Assembly (NCBI RefSeq): GCF_008041835.1
Contig: NZ_VRYE01000028.1
Coordinates: 1 to 63,056 of the forward strand
Direction of reading: 5' to 3'
Origin: Ectopseudomonas mendocina
GTDB taxonomy: Bacteria; Pseudomonadota; Gammaproteobacteria; Pseudomonadales; Pseudomonadaceae
DNA: 63,056 bases
Shown: piece by piece, positions 1 to 8,021 of the stretch
Layout of the letters: each line of letters opens with the position of its first letter
Position numbering within the stretch: the stretch's first letter is position 1
The notes under the pieces: generated by a model
What the model was told of the DNA's origin: nothing
What the model saw: only the letters and a program-made list of their open reading frames with translations
Database searches by the model: none
Program-made: the position numbers and the translations under genes

Positions 1-205
1 AGCCGTAGATCAGCAACGACAGCAACATAGCCGGATGGTAGGCAGCGCTGCCACGGCCCGCATAGACGCTCTCCAGCTTCGACAGATCCAGGCCCTCTAC
101 GACCTCCACCACGTAGCGCGCCAAATGTGACTCGGGCAGCCAGTCCTGCACCGACGGCGGGAGCAAGTAGTCGATTTCGCGGTTTATCGGTCGAAAGCGG
201 CTCAT
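1..205 (-). CDS. IS1182-like transposase, N-terminal part
   Basis: Reading leftward from the ATG at 205-203, the frame is open to the window edge and begins MSRFRPINREIDYLLPP, followed by a VQDWLPE..LARYVVEVVEGLDLS segment and an AGRGSAAYHPAMLL-type segment. This is the typical start of IS1182-family DDE transposases. The protein would catalyse cut-and-paste movement of its own element. Only about 68 codons are visible, so completeness of the gene cannot be judged. It is oriented opposite to the fadE-type remnant it interrupts. Confidence 0.8.
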   Translation of the reverse strand, partial: MSRFRPINREIDYLLPPSVQDWLPESHLARYVVEVVEGLDLSKLESVYAGRGSAAYHPAMLLSLLIYG

Positions 206-266
206 ACAGTCAGGTTCCAGGAGCGATGCGCAATTCTACCGGCGAGGGGAAAAGTCCGACAGGCTG
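1..266. mobile_element. Terminal part of an IS1182-like insertion sequence
   Basis: The sequence upstream of the transposase start ends with GGGGAAAAGTCCGACAGGCTG at about 246-266, right where an acyl-CoA dehydrogenase reading frame resumes (267). I place the element boundary there. CTAG at 267-270 could belong to the target duplication, but the other end is outside the window, so the duplication cannot be confirmed. Confidence 0.65.
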
Positions 267-1784
267 CTAGGCATCAGCCTGGCGCTGATCCCCACCGATA
301 CCCCCGGCGTGGAAATCGGCCGCCGCCACCTGCCGCTGGGCGCGGCCTTCATGAACGGGCCGAACTCGGGCAAGGACGTATTTATTCCGCTCGACTACCT
401 GATCGGCGGCCAGGAGTATCTCGGCAAGGGCTGGATGATGCTGATGAACTGCCTGTCGGTGGGCCGCTCCATCTCGCTGCCGGCAGTCGGCACCGGCGCG
501 GCCAAGTTCACCAGCCTGGTCACCGGTCAATACGCGCAGCTACGTGAACAGTTCAACGTACCGCTGGCGGCCTTCGAAGGCATCCAGGAAGCCCTGGCGC
601 GCATCGGCGGCAATGCCTGGCTGATGGACAGCGCGCGTATCCTCACCGCCAACGCTGTCGACCTGGGCGAGAAACCCTCGGTGCTGTCGGCAATCCTCAA
701 GTACCACCTCACCGAGCGCGGTCGCGAGTGCATCGGCCACGCCATGGACGTGCACGGCGGCAAGGGCATCATCATGGGCCCGAACAACTACCTGGCCCGC
801 TCCTGGCAGGGCGCGCCGATCTTCATCACCGTCGAGGGCGCCAACATCCTTTCGCGCAACCTGATGATCTTCGGCCAGGGCGCCATCCGCTGCCATCCCT
901 ACGTGCTCAAGGAGATGGCCCTGGCCGACCGCGAGGACAAGGATCAGGCACTGTCCGAGTTCGACACGCTGCTGATGAGCCATATCGGTTTCGCCGTCGG
1001 CAACGCCGCTAGCAGCTTCCTTCTCGGCCTCACCCTGAACCGCCTGGGCACGGTGCCGGGCGACGACCTCAGCCAGCCCTACTACCGCGCCCTCAACCGC
1101 CTGGCCGCGGCCTTCGCCCTGTGCGCCGACAGCAGCATGATGTTGCTCGGCGGCGACCTGAAACGCCGCGAGCGCCTGTCTGCGCGCCTGGGTGATGTGC
1201 TCAGCTATCTCTACCTGGGCTCAGCGGCACTCAAGCGCTACCACGATCTGGACTATCAGGAATCCGTCAGACCGCTGCTGCGCTGGGCCATGGAGGAAAA
1301 CCTTTACCACGCCGAGCAGGCACTCGATGACCTGCTGAGTAACTTCCCCAACCGCCTGTTCGGCTGCCTGCTGAAAGTGCTGGTGTTCCCGCTGGGTCGC
1401 CGCCATCACGGCCCGAGCGACGCACTGGACGCCGAAGTGGCCGCGATCATTGGCCGCCAGGCCGGCGACCCGGCGCTGGAATCGGTACTGGAAGGCTGCT
1501 ACCGCCCGCAGGCCGATCAGGATTCAGTAGGTGCTCTGCAACATGCGCTGAACCTGGTGCAAGCCAGCCAGGATGCGCGCAAGCGTCTGCACCAGGCGCT
1601 CAAGGATGGCAGCCTGCAACCGGCTCCGGGCCAGGACGCCATCGAGGCGGCGATCGCTGCCGGCATCCTCGACGGCGAACAGGGCCAGCGCCTGCAAGCC
1701 GCCGAAGCGGCACGGCGTCGGGTGATCGACGTCGACGACTTCGCCAAGGAAGAGCTCAAGCTGAGCCGCGGCAAGGTGCGCTGA
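267..1784 (+). pseudogene. fadE: FadE-type acyl-CoA dehydrogenase, 3' part, cut by an IS
   Basis: An open frame of about 505 codons without its own N-terminus starts directly at the IS end with LGISLALIPTDTPGVEIG, then YLGKGWMMLMNCLSVGRSIS, YHLTERGRECIGHAMDVHGG and GAPIFITVEGANILSRNL, and ends with the FadE-specific C-terminal region. FadE-type acyl-CoA dehydrogenases are about 800 residues and catalyse the first, FAD-dependent step of long-chain fatty acid beta-oxidation. The missing first ~300 residues were displaced by the IS1182-like element. The catalytic and FAD-binding core is therefore split and the gene is most likely inactive. The remaining frame has no internal stop, so the insertion looks recent. 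Other fadE paralogues may cover the function. Confidence 0.85.
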
Positions 1785-1796
1785 GTCGAACCGCTT

Positions 1797-1900
1797 GTGG
1801 GAGGGGCTTTTAGCCGCGAGTTTCTTGCGGCGCGGCTACGACTGCAGGGATGCAGGAGGTAGAGCGAAGCAGGATGCCCGAGCCGAAAGCCCCCTCCCAC
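1797..1900. repeat. Imperfect long inverted repeat (REP-like)
   Basis: GTGGGAGGGGCTTT at 1797-1810 is mirrored by AAAGCCCCCTCCCAC at 1886-1900, with one extra base in one arm and about 75 bases between. It lies in the gap after the fadE-type remnant and resembles the intergenic REP-like palindromes common in pseudomonads. There is no clean T-run after it, so it is not called a terminator. Confidence 0.55.
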
Positions 1901-1978
1901 GAAAGCCAGCTATGCAGGACAGCGGGCGCCAGGAACTCTATACTCCTGCGCCCGTTTTACCCTTCAGGAACCTGCACC

Positions 1979-2386
1979 ATGGCCAGCCATCTCGAACACC
2001 ACCTCGCCCTGCTCAACCACCTGCGCGGCATCCTCGTCGCCCTGGGCGAAGCCGAACAGGTGCTCGACGACAGTCATGCCCTGTTCCTCGAGCGCTACGA
2101 TGAGCTGCTCGCCGAACTGCCGAGCGACCCGGTATCCAGCCAGTACCTCGGCCAGGACCTGATCAGCCAGGTGTTTCACCGCTACCCGCAGATCGCCCAT
2201 CTGGTACCACGTGACCTGCTGTGGTTCTTCGGTGGCGACTGCCTGCACTTCATGCCGGACGAGGAAATCGCCCTCTACCAGGCCCTCGACGAGCGTCGCT
2301 TCGAAGCTGAAGAGAACGACGAGCCGTTCGACTGGAACCAGGAAAAACAGCTGCTGGCCCTGCCCACCGACGGCGCCAAGCACTGA
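1979..2386 (+). CDS. Conserved hypothetical protein, PA2817-like
   Basis: 135 residues starting MASHLEHHLALLNHLRG, preceded by CAGGAA about ten bases upstream. The protein is acidic, has no signal peptide or membrane segment, and looks like a small cytoplasmic alpha-helical protein. It resembles the pseudomonad family represented by PA2817, and in P. aeruginosa that gene likewise lies between an acyl-CoA dehydrogenase gene and the Gly/Glu tRNA cluster. The function is unknown. It is followed by an intrinsic terminator at 2401. I chose the start at 1979 over an upstream in-frame ATG because of the Shine-Dalgarno-like sequence and the family-like length. Confidence 0.8.
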   Translation: MASHLEHHLALLNHLRGILVALGEAEQVLDDSHALFLERYDELLAELPSDPVSSQYLGQDLISQVFHRYPQIAHLVPRDLLWFFGGDCLHFMPDEEIALYQALDERRFEAEENDEPFDWNQEKQLLALPTDGAKH

Positions 2387-2400
2387 TCGGCCAATAAACA

Positions 2401-2436
2401 AAAGGCCCGCCGGTTTACCGTGCGGGCCTTTTGTTT
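2401..2436 (+). terminator. Intrinsic terminator after the PA2817-like gene
   Basis: AAAGGCCCGC at 2401-2410 pairs with GCGGGCCTTT at 2422-2431, followed by TTGTTTGT. It starts 14 bases after the stop codon. Confidence 0.85.
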
Positions 2437-2458
2437 GTGCCTGTACAAACGACAGAAA

Positions 2459-2490
2459 CGAAAACGCCGCTCGATTGAGCGGCGTTTTCG
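2459..2490 (-). terminator. Terminator of the tRNA operon
   Basis: CGAAAACGCCGCTC at 2459-2472 pairs perfectly with GAGCGGCGTTTTCG at 2477-2490 across a four-base loop. A-rich and T-rich flanks let it act in both directions. It lies just downstream of the minus-strand tRNA-Gly and probably ends the tRNA transcript. Confidence 0.85.
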
Positions 2491-2496
2491 TTTATT

Positions 2497-2572
<76 letters not shown>

Positions 2573-2586
2573 GGTACAACTTGAAG

Positions 2587-2662
2587 TGGCGTCCCCTAGG
2601 GGACTCGAACCCCTGTTACCGCCGTGAAAGGGCGGTGTCCTAGGCCACTAGACGAAGGGGAC
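2587..2662 (-). tRNA. tRNA-Glu (TTC anticodon)
   Basis: The reverse complement begins GTCCCCTTCGTCTAGTGGCC, has anticodon TTC in CCTTTCAC, a GGGGTTCGAGTCCCC T-arm and an encoded CCA end (76 bases). It sits 14 bases upstream of tRNA-Gly and is presumably cotranscribed with it. The ICE end at about 2706 separates it from the rest of the cluster. Confidence 0.95.
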
Positions 2663-2705
2663 CTGGAACTTCGTTTGAAACCCTGCCGAAGCAGCATTTC
2701 CAAAT

Positions 2706-2723
2706 TTTGGAGCGGGAAACGAG
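2706..2723. repeat. ICE attachment-site repeat (tRNA-Gly 3' end)
   Basis: TTTGGAGCGGGAAACGAG here repeats 2495-2512, the 3' end of the intact tRNA-Gly. The next bases differ (TCATG here, ACTCG in the tRNA). ICEclc/PAGI-2 elements recombine at an 18-bp tRNA-Gly 3' end. Because the tRNAs read leftward, this copy is what is left of a second tRNA-Gly displaced by the ICE; the partner att site lies beyond the window to the right. Confidence 0.85.
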
Positions 2724-2793
2724 TCATGCACTAGAGCGCTAAGTCTCTGTTTCCCAATCAATTTCTCCGCTGTGGTGAGCAGCGAAGGCCTGA

Positions 2794-2822
2794 ATTCTAG
2801 CCTTGTTTTTTTTCCTCGTCAA
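2794..2822 (-). promoter_or_regulatory. Outward-facing sigma-70 promoter at the ICE end
   Basis: On the minus strand a TTGACG -35 (2822-2817) and a TAGAAT -10 (2799-2794) are separated by exactly 17 bases that include a run of eight A. Transcription would leave the ICE across the att site toward tRNA-Glu. ICEclc is known to carry a constitutive outward promoter (Pcirc) at the end opposite the integrase, which drives the integrase gene once the element is circular. This site fits that role. Confidence 0.7.
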
Positions 2823-2823
2823 C

Positions 2824-3556
2824 AAAGTTCATCCACCAACTTCCATCAACGTCCAAGGACTGCCATTCCATTCTCTCGCCACGGACGCAGAACACGTCGC
2901 TACCAGAGGCCCACCACTGCCGCGCCGTTGGCACAACCTGGTCTCCTTGCGTCAGAAATGGCAACAGCATCGAGAGTTGAGACCGCGCTTGGGTGGATGC
3001 CGTGTGGACCACAGCTCAAGGTTGCTCGTGGCGAAGGTCACGCGGCGAGCGAGGAGAGATGGGGGCGTATGTTCACATCGCCTGGTCGGCTGACGACCGA
3101 GTCGGAGCGACGCACAACAGCCTCAAACTAGCCACAGCGCATCTTCGCTCGATGCTATGTCGATATATCAGGATGCCGAAACGAGCATGACATGCGCGGA
3201 TTTCTCTACGTCCCTCTGGACGTGGAGCAGCGGATGCAATCCCCTGCGCCTTGTGAAACCGTGGGGATATCAGACCATATCGAATCGGTCTTGATGTGCT
3301 TGACGCACCCCATGACGCTGGCACCGTGAGCGCAATTGTCGAGCGTGCTTCTTCCTTTATTACTCGACGGGCCGGCAACTGGTCAATTCTTGCATATCGA
3401 GCAAGAGAGAACCACCTGTGACGGGTGCCATGATCTCTTCCGTCCATGTTCCAGGGCATCGCCCCAGGCATCAGCCACAGGCATAACGAAAAAACAGCCC
3501 CTTGGTGGGGCAAGAAAGGAGCCGGTGATGTAGCGCTTCCGAAAGGAGACGAAAAC
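2824..3556. other. ICE end without recognisable genes
   Basis: About 730 bases between the outward promoter and bisR hold no reading frame that resembles a protein. Open frames occur on both strands but are rich in Arg, Ser and Pro and lack ribosome binding sites. No repeat or RNA gene is evident. The bisR promoter should lie here; TTGTCG at about 3337 followed by TATTAC is one weak candidate. Confidence 0.5.
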
Positions 3557-4303
3557 ATGCACAAGGAGCCACCACTATCAAAGGTGTTCTATCGTCCCAT
3601 CGAAGCTGCCATACGGTGGGCTGGGTTGTTGCGGTACGAAGCGATGATCGTCGCATCGATCGCATCACCGCGTTGTCTGCCGCAGATGTTGGACTGCCCG
3701 CGATGGAACGAGTGTCGGCTGTACTCGGAACGCATCTACGACGGTATCCTCAACGCCGAACTGCCCTTCGGCAAGAACGGGATCACACTTAATGACCCAG
3801 ATCTGGTGAGTTCACTCGATCTGACCGTCCGCCATGTCGATCTGAAGCGGTGGATGCGCACCCACTATCCCGAGCATCGGCCGGGATTTCTGTTCAGTCG
3901 CGGCGAGCGCATGGTGCATCCCTTCATCACCATCGAGACAGGACAGGCAATCCTGCTGGAACGGCTGGCTCTGCAAGCCGCGCTGGACCATAGCCGACGC
4001 GAGATGCGCGAACTGCAACAGCAACACGAAGTCTTGCTCAAACAGTCCGCCGTACTGCTGGCTCCCAAGCAGAGCGTGATCAGTGATCGAGCGGAAACCA
4101 CATACCTCAACATCATCGGCGGCATGCTGACGCTGATGCTGAGCCAATCCCCATCCGGCGTGCCGTACTCCAGCTTCAAGACACAGGAGGCCATCGTCAC
4201 CGCATTGCTCGCCCACTATGGCGGCACCATGGGCATCACGGAGCGAACCTTGAACGGCAAGTTCGCCAATGCCAGGAAGAATGTCCGTAGCGCAGCCGCG
4301 TGA
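3557..4303 (+). CDS. bisR: BisR-like activator of ICE transfer competence
   Basis: 248 residues from the ATG at 3557, which has AAGGAG 8-13 bases upstream; a longer in-frame start at 3446 lacks a ribosome binding site. The protein begins MHKEPPLSKVFYRP and has a helical, glutamine-rich middle (HSRREMRELQQQHEVLLK) and a C-terminal ITERTLNGKFANARKNVR segment. It has no standard DNA-binding motif that I recognise. Length and position (first inward gene at the integrase-distal end, just before alpA-parA-shi) match BisR of ICEclc, which relays the initial signal and activates the alpA promoter in a subpopulation of cells. The assignment rests on position and size more than on recognised residues. 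Confidence 0.7.
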   Translation: MHKEPPLSKVFYRPIEAAIRWAGLLRYEAMIVASIASPRCLPQMLDCPRWNECRLYSERIYDGILNAELPFGKNGITLNDPDLVSSLDLTVRHVDLKRWMRTHYPEHRPGFLFSRGERMVHPFITIETGQAILLERLALQAALDHSRREMRELQQQHEVLLKQSAVLLAPKQSVISDRAETTYLNIIGGMLTLMLSQSPSGVPYSSFKTQEAIVTALLAHYGGTMGITERTLNGKFANARKNVRSAAA

Positions 4304-4334
4304 ATTCTTCCATCTTGTATGTGCAGTCGCGGAG

Positions 4335-4378
4335 ATTGCATTTGCAATGTTTTTCCGCAGCCATGTCTATTGAATAGA
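4335..4378 (+). promoter_or_regulatory. Dyad symmetries in the alpA leader
   Basis: ATTGC-ATTT-GCAAT at 4335-4348 and TCTATT-G-AATAGA at 4366-4378 are perfect dyads whose centres are about 30 bases apart (three helical turns), upstream of alpA in an AT-rich leader. In ICEclc the alpA promoter is the target of BisR, so these are candidate operator or promoter sites. This is inferred from position only. Confidence 0.4.
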
Positions 4379-4421
4379 GGTCACGCCAACAAACGCCACT
4401 AAGCGTTCAGGAGTGACCGCC

Positions 4422-4634
4422 ATGTCGCAAGTACCTGTACTGCCACCGCACGAGCGCCGCATCCTGCGGCTCGATGAAGTTGAAGCGAAGTCCGGCTTCA
4501 AACGCGCCCACATCTACAACCTGATGAAAAAGCGCCAGTTTCCACAGGCGCTGCGCCTCGGCGTGCGCGCCGTGGGCTGGGATTCGGTCGAGATCGACCA
4601 GTGGATCGCCGAACGCCTCAACAACCGGACCTGA
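4422..4634 (+). CDS. alpA: AlpA-family excisionase-like regulator
   Basis: 70 residues from the ATG at 4422, with CAGGAG eight bases upstream; an in-frame GTG at 4413 overlaps that Shine-Dalgarno sequence and is less likely. The pattern RILRLDEVEAKSGFKRAHIYNLM..RQFPQALRLG..AVGWDSVEIDQWIAERL is the AlpA/Prophage_AlpA winged helix-turn-helix with its usual VGW motif. It heads the operon alpA-parA-shi-bisD-bisC, and in ICEclc its promoter is the switch controlled by BisR. AlpA proteins act as DNA-binding regulators or excision factors; which applies here cannot be told from sequence. Confidence 0.9.
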   Translation: MSQVPVLPPHERRILRLDEVEAKSGFKRAHIYNLMKKRQFPQALRLGVRAVGWDSVEIDQWIAERLNNRT

Positions 4635-4677
4635 CCCGCTCCCCCCTCGATTTTCCCATCGCCAAACGGAGAGCGCC

Positions 4678-5550
4678 ATGCAGGTCGTATCCATCATTTC
4701 AACGAAAGGTGGCGTCGGCAAGACGACCACGGCCGCCAACCTCGGCGGCCTCGCCGCGGACGCAGGGCTGCGTGTGCTGCTGCTCGATCTCGACGTGCAG
4801 CCGACCTTGTCCTCCTATTACGAACTGGCACACCGCGCTCCCGGCGGTATCTATGAGTTGCTGGCGTTCAACGAACGTGCCCTCGATCAGTTGGTGTCCC
4901 GCACCATCATCGCGGGCCTGGACCTGGTGCTCTCGAACGACCACCGGGGTGAACTGAACACGTTGCTACTGCACGCGCCAGACGGACGCCTGAGACTGCG
5001 GCACCTGCTGCCGGCGCTGGCGCCACTTTATGACCTGGTGCTGATCGACACCCAGGGTGCACGCTCGGTGCTGTTGGAGATGGCGGTGCTCGCCTCTGAC
5101 TTGGCGCTGTCGCCCGTGACCCCGGAAATCCTCGCGGCCCGCGAGCTGCGGCGCGGCACCATGCAGTTGCTGGAAGACATCGCGCCATACCGACACCTCG
5201 GCATCGAGCCACCGCCGCTGCACCTGCTCATCAATCGCGTCCATCCCGTATCCGCCAATGCGCGGCTGATCCAGAAGGCTCTTCGGGACCTGTTCCAGGA
5301 TCATGCCGGCATCCGCGTGCTCGACACTGACGTGCCGGCGATCGAGGCCTATCCGCGCGCCGCGACCCGTGGCCTGCCGGTGCATCGAGTCGAGCATCGC
5401 CAGCCACCGGGCAGAGTTGCGCCCGCAGCGCTCGACACCGTGCGCACGCTCGCTGGCGAATTGTTCCCTCAATGGCAAGACAAATTTGTCCACGTGTCCG
5501 GCCGTCCTCCACGTATTGACACCGGGAGGTCCCATGGCGAACGCACATGA
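4678..5550 (+). CDS. parA: ParA/Soj-family ATPase
   Basis: 290 residues with the deviant Walker A motif STKGGVGKTTTAANL at about residues 9-23, the LLLDLDVQ Walker A' motif near 39-46, and LVLIDTQGA as Walker B near 120-128. This is a complete ParA-type partition ATPase, usually a DNA-binding dimer in its ATP form. It is 43 bases after alpA and its end overlaps the start of shi by 17 bases. In ICEclc, ParA together with Shi slows or arrests division of transfer-competent cells, so it may act in that process as well as in maintenance. Confidence 0.93.
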   Translation: MQVVSIISTKGGVGKTTTAANLGGLAADAGLRVLLLDLDVQPTLSSYYELAHRAPGGIYELLAFNERALDQLVSRTIIAGLDLVLSNDHRGELNTLLLHAPDGRLRLRHLLPALAPLYDLVLIDTQGARSVLLEMAVLASDLALSPVTPEILAARELRRGTMQLLEDIAPYRHLGIEPPPLHLLINRVHPVSANARLIQKALRDLFQDHAGIRVLDTDVPAIEAYPRAATRGLPVHRVEHRQPPGRVAPAALDTVRTLAGELFPQWQDKFVHVSGRPPRIDTGRSHGERT

Positions 5551-5785
5551 ATTGGCCCGTGGCCACAAGCGGCTGCGCGCCCTGATCGAGTTTGCTGTGA
5601 GCGAAGGCTGGCACGTGAAGCGCACAGGTGGCGGACACCTCAAGTTCACCAAGGCCGGCTGCGCCGCCATCTACACCAGCTCGACAGCGAGCGACCACCG
5701 GGCGGATCTCAACGCCCGTGCGCAAATTCGTCGAGCCGAGCGCATGGCCCGGGCCTCCAACGCCGAGGGATGCGGCCATGGCTGA
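5534..5785 (+). CDS. shi: Shi-like small protein, HicA-like fold
   Basis: 83 residues from the ATG at 5534, with GGGAGG just upstream. It begins inside the last codons of parA and ends inside the start of bisD, so translation is probably coupled. The segment EGWHVKRTGGGHLKFTKAGC resembles the dsRBD-like fold of HicA toxins (a GW..R..GSH-type motif), but no cognate HicB is present. Position and size match Shi of ICEclc, which with ParA blocks cell division in transfer-competent cells. Whether it binds RNA is not known. Confidence 0.75.
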   Translation: MANAHELARGHKRLRALIEFAVSEGWHVKRTGGGHLKFTKAGCAAIYTSSTASDHRADLNARAQIRRAERMARASNAEGCGHG

Positions 5786-7442
5786 GATGACCTCCCAGGA
5801 CATGGCCGGCAAGCTGCTTGCCGCCGGGTTCGAGCGCAGCGGCCCATCGGCCACGGCCCTGAGTGACCCCATCGCCGACACGCCGATGGTCGTGACACTG
5901 GACCAGTTGCGGCCCTACGACCACGACCCCCGCAAAAAGCGCAACTCGGCCTACGATGAAATCAAGGCTTCAATTCGAGAGCGCGGCCTGGATGCGGCGC
6001 CAGCCATCACACGCCGTCCAGGCGACGCGCACTACATCATCCGCAACGGTGGCAACACCAGGCTGGCGATCCTGCGTGAACTCTGGGCGGAAACGAAGGA
6101 CGAACGCTTTTTCCGCATATCGTGCCTGTTCCGGCCGTGGCCTGCGCGCGGAGAGATCGTCGCTCTGACCGGGCACCTCGCCGAGAACGAACTGCGCGGC
6201 GGCCTCACTTTCATCGAGCGCGCCCTGGGCGTCGAGAAGGCGCGCGAGTTCTATGAAGAAGAAAGCGGAACCACCCTGAGCCAGTCCGAGTTGGCCCGCC
6301 GCCTGGCCGCCGACGGCTTCCCGGTCCAGCAGTCGCACATCAGCCGCATGGCTGACGCGGTGCGCTACCTGCTGCCCGCGATCCCGACCGTCCTATATGG
6401 GGGCCTCGGCCGCCACCAGGTCGAGCGGCTGTCAGTCATGCGCAAGGCCAGCGAGCGCACGTGGGAGCACTATGCCAAGGGCCATTCCCTGTCGCTGGAC
6501 TTCGACAGCTTCTTTCAGGAGGTGCTGTCGCAGTTCGACGCCCAGGCGGACGAGTTCTCACCGCAGCGTGTACAGGACGAGTTGATCGGTCAGATGTCCG
6601 AGCTGCTGGGCATTGACTACGATCTGCTCGCCCTGGACCTGACCGAATCCGAGAGCCGTCATCGCGCCCTGGTCAGCGACCCAACCCCGCCTTCGGCGCC
6701 GCCGGCATTGCCTGAGCCTGGGCGCATCGCACGGCCGCCGATCGAACCGGCACCGTCCCCCGCTACACCAGCACCTCCCGCAGGCCATTCCGAGGCCGTA
6801 CCTGCAAGGCGCGAAAACAATGCGGCCCCGAGCGAGGCATCCACGGCGAGCCCTGCGGCAGCGGCTGGCGATCTGCTTGCCGAGCACATCATCTCCCCGG
6901 CACCCACGACGGAGCGGCTCCAGTCCATCCAGCGCATGGTCGCCGACCAGTTGGGCGATGCGCTGCCACCCGACTTCTCGGCCAACGTATTGCAGTCGAT
7001 ACCCGTGCAGGCTGGTGGCCTCTATCCCATCTCGGACATCTGGCATATCGACCCTGGCCTCGACACGCCTGACCGGTTGCGCATCCACATCGCGCAGTTC
7101 GCGCGCGAGATCGCGGGCGAGGCCGACCTGGACGAGTGCGTCGAGGATCGACCTGACGGCATCGGGTTCGCGTGTCGTGCCCCGACTCAGGCTTCGTCTC
7201 CACTGGGCCGCGCCGTGCTCGGGCTGCTGGTTTCCCTGGCCGGTCAGCAGCCAGCCAGCGTCGGCTTGGACAGCAGGCAACTCGCCGCCGACCTGCCAAC
7301 GGTGTTGCACGGCCATGGCCAACGTCATGACGACGGGGCGCAGCGATTGAGCGACACCGCGCTGGTCAAGCTGTTCCGGCTGCTGCGACTGGCCCGGCGC
7401 CTGTTGGATCTGGAGCCCGGCGCTGTCGGTCCTGGGACCTGA
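5778..7442 (+). CDS. bisD: ParB-domain activator subunit BisD
   Basis: 554 residues from the ATG at 5778, overlapping shi by eight bases. An N-terminal ParB/sulfiredoxin-like domain (about 35-190) contains LRPYDHDPRKKRN, IRERGLDAAPAITRR and IIRNGGNTRLAIL, followed by a helix-turn-helix region with SQSELARRLAADGFPVQQSH. A Pro/Ala-rich linker (about 295-370) leads to a C-terminal domain of unknown fold. This is the PFGI-1-class ParB-like ICE protein. In ICEclc the equivalent, BisD, acts with BisC as the activator of late transfer promoters and sustains its own expression. The next gene follows after 15 bases. Confidence 0.82.
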   Translation: MAEMTSQDMAGKLLAAGFERSGPSATALSDPIADTPMVVTLDQLRPYDHDPRKKRNSAYDEIKASIRERGLDAAPAITRRPGDAHYIIRNGGNTRLAILRELWAETKDERFFRISCLFRPWPARGEIVALTGHLAENELRGGLTFIERALGVEKAREFYEEESGTTLSQSELARRLAADGFPVQQSHISRMADAVRYLLPAIPTVLYGGLGRHQVERLSVMRKASERTWEHYAKGHSLSLDFDSFFQEVLSQFDAQADEFSPQRVQDELIGQMSELLGIDYDLLALDLTESESRHRALVSDPTPPSAPPALPEPGRIARPPIEPAPSPATPAPPAGHSEAVPARRENNAAPSEASTASPAAAAGDLLAEHIISPAPTTERLQSIQRMVADQLGDALPPDFSANVLQSIPVQAGGLYPISDIWHIDPGLDTPDRLRIHIAQFAREIAGEADLDECVEDRPDGIGFACRAPTQASSPLGRAVLGLLVSLAGQQPASVGLDSRQLAADLPTVLHGHGQRHDDGAQRLSDTALVKLFRLLRLARRLLDLEPGAVGPGT

Positions 7443-7457
7443 GCGAGGGAGACCAGC

Positions 7458-8018
7458 ATGTCCGCACCGAACCCACTCAACCAGGCCGTCATCGCGCAGG
7501 CGCTCTACGACCTGCGAAACGGGCAACTGCGTCGCTGCAAGGCGATGGGATTCGGCGAGGAAGAGTTGGATGCGCTCAAGCATCCGGCGCTGATCAGCGT
7601 ACTGGCCAATGCCAACGTCTCCTGGTGCTCTGTCTCCGTGAACCGGGAGGTGCTCCGGCGATTGCTCAAACAGGCGCAGGACGTGGAGAAGGAGATCGCC
7701 ACCGTCGATCGCATGCTGCGCCTGGGCGCCAGCACGGAAATGGTGAGCCGTTTCTATGGGTTGACGCATCAGGAAGTCGCGCTACGGCGCGAAGTTCTCG
7801 GCCTGCCCAAACGCAAGGGGCGCCATCCGGTTCTGGACGAGGAGCAGGACACCGAGCTGTGGCGGCGCTGGAAGGCCGTGACCAACAGCAGGAATGTCGA
7901 GCTGGAGGATGAGACCTCGGTTCTTGACGCAGCAATGGACCTCGCCGAAGGCATGGAACTGCCGCTGTCGGTGGTCTGGGCTGCGATCAAGAACTGGATC
8001 GATCAGGGATTGGGTTGA
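7458..8018 (+). CDS. bisC: DUF2857 protein, BisC-like activator subunit
   Basis: 186 residues. The family is recognised from YDLRNGQLRRCKAMGF at the N-terminus and the middle RLGASTEMVSRFYGLTHQEV, an HTH-like stretch. DUF2857 proteins follow the ParB-like gene in PFGI-1-type ICEs; in ICEclc this gene is bisC, with weak similarity to the flagellar activator subunit FlhC. It lies 15 bases after bisD and 3 bases before the STY4528 gene, in one operon. No zinc-binding cysteine cluster is visible (a single Cys near residue 56), unlike true FlhC. Confidence 0.75.
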   Translation: MSAPNPLNQAVIAQALYDLRNGQLRRCKAMGFGEEELDALKHPALISVLANANVSWCSVSVNREVLRRLLKQAQDVEKEIATVDRMLRLGASTEMVSRFYGLTHQEVALRREVLGLPKRKGRHPVLDEEQDTELWRRWKAVTNSRNVELEDETSVLDAAMDLAEGMELPLSVVWAAIKNWIDQGLG

Positions 8019-8021
8019 ATC

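Noticed and set aside
3073..3564. Minus-strand frame of 163 codons in the ICE end
   Set aside because: It has no ribosome binding site, an odd composition and no similarity to known proteins, and would run against the bisR leader.
6558..7769. Minus-strand frame of 403 codons antisense to bisD and bisC
   Set aside because: It is a shadow of two well supported plus-strand genes in GC-rich DNA, with repetitive Arg/Gln/Asp content and no domain.
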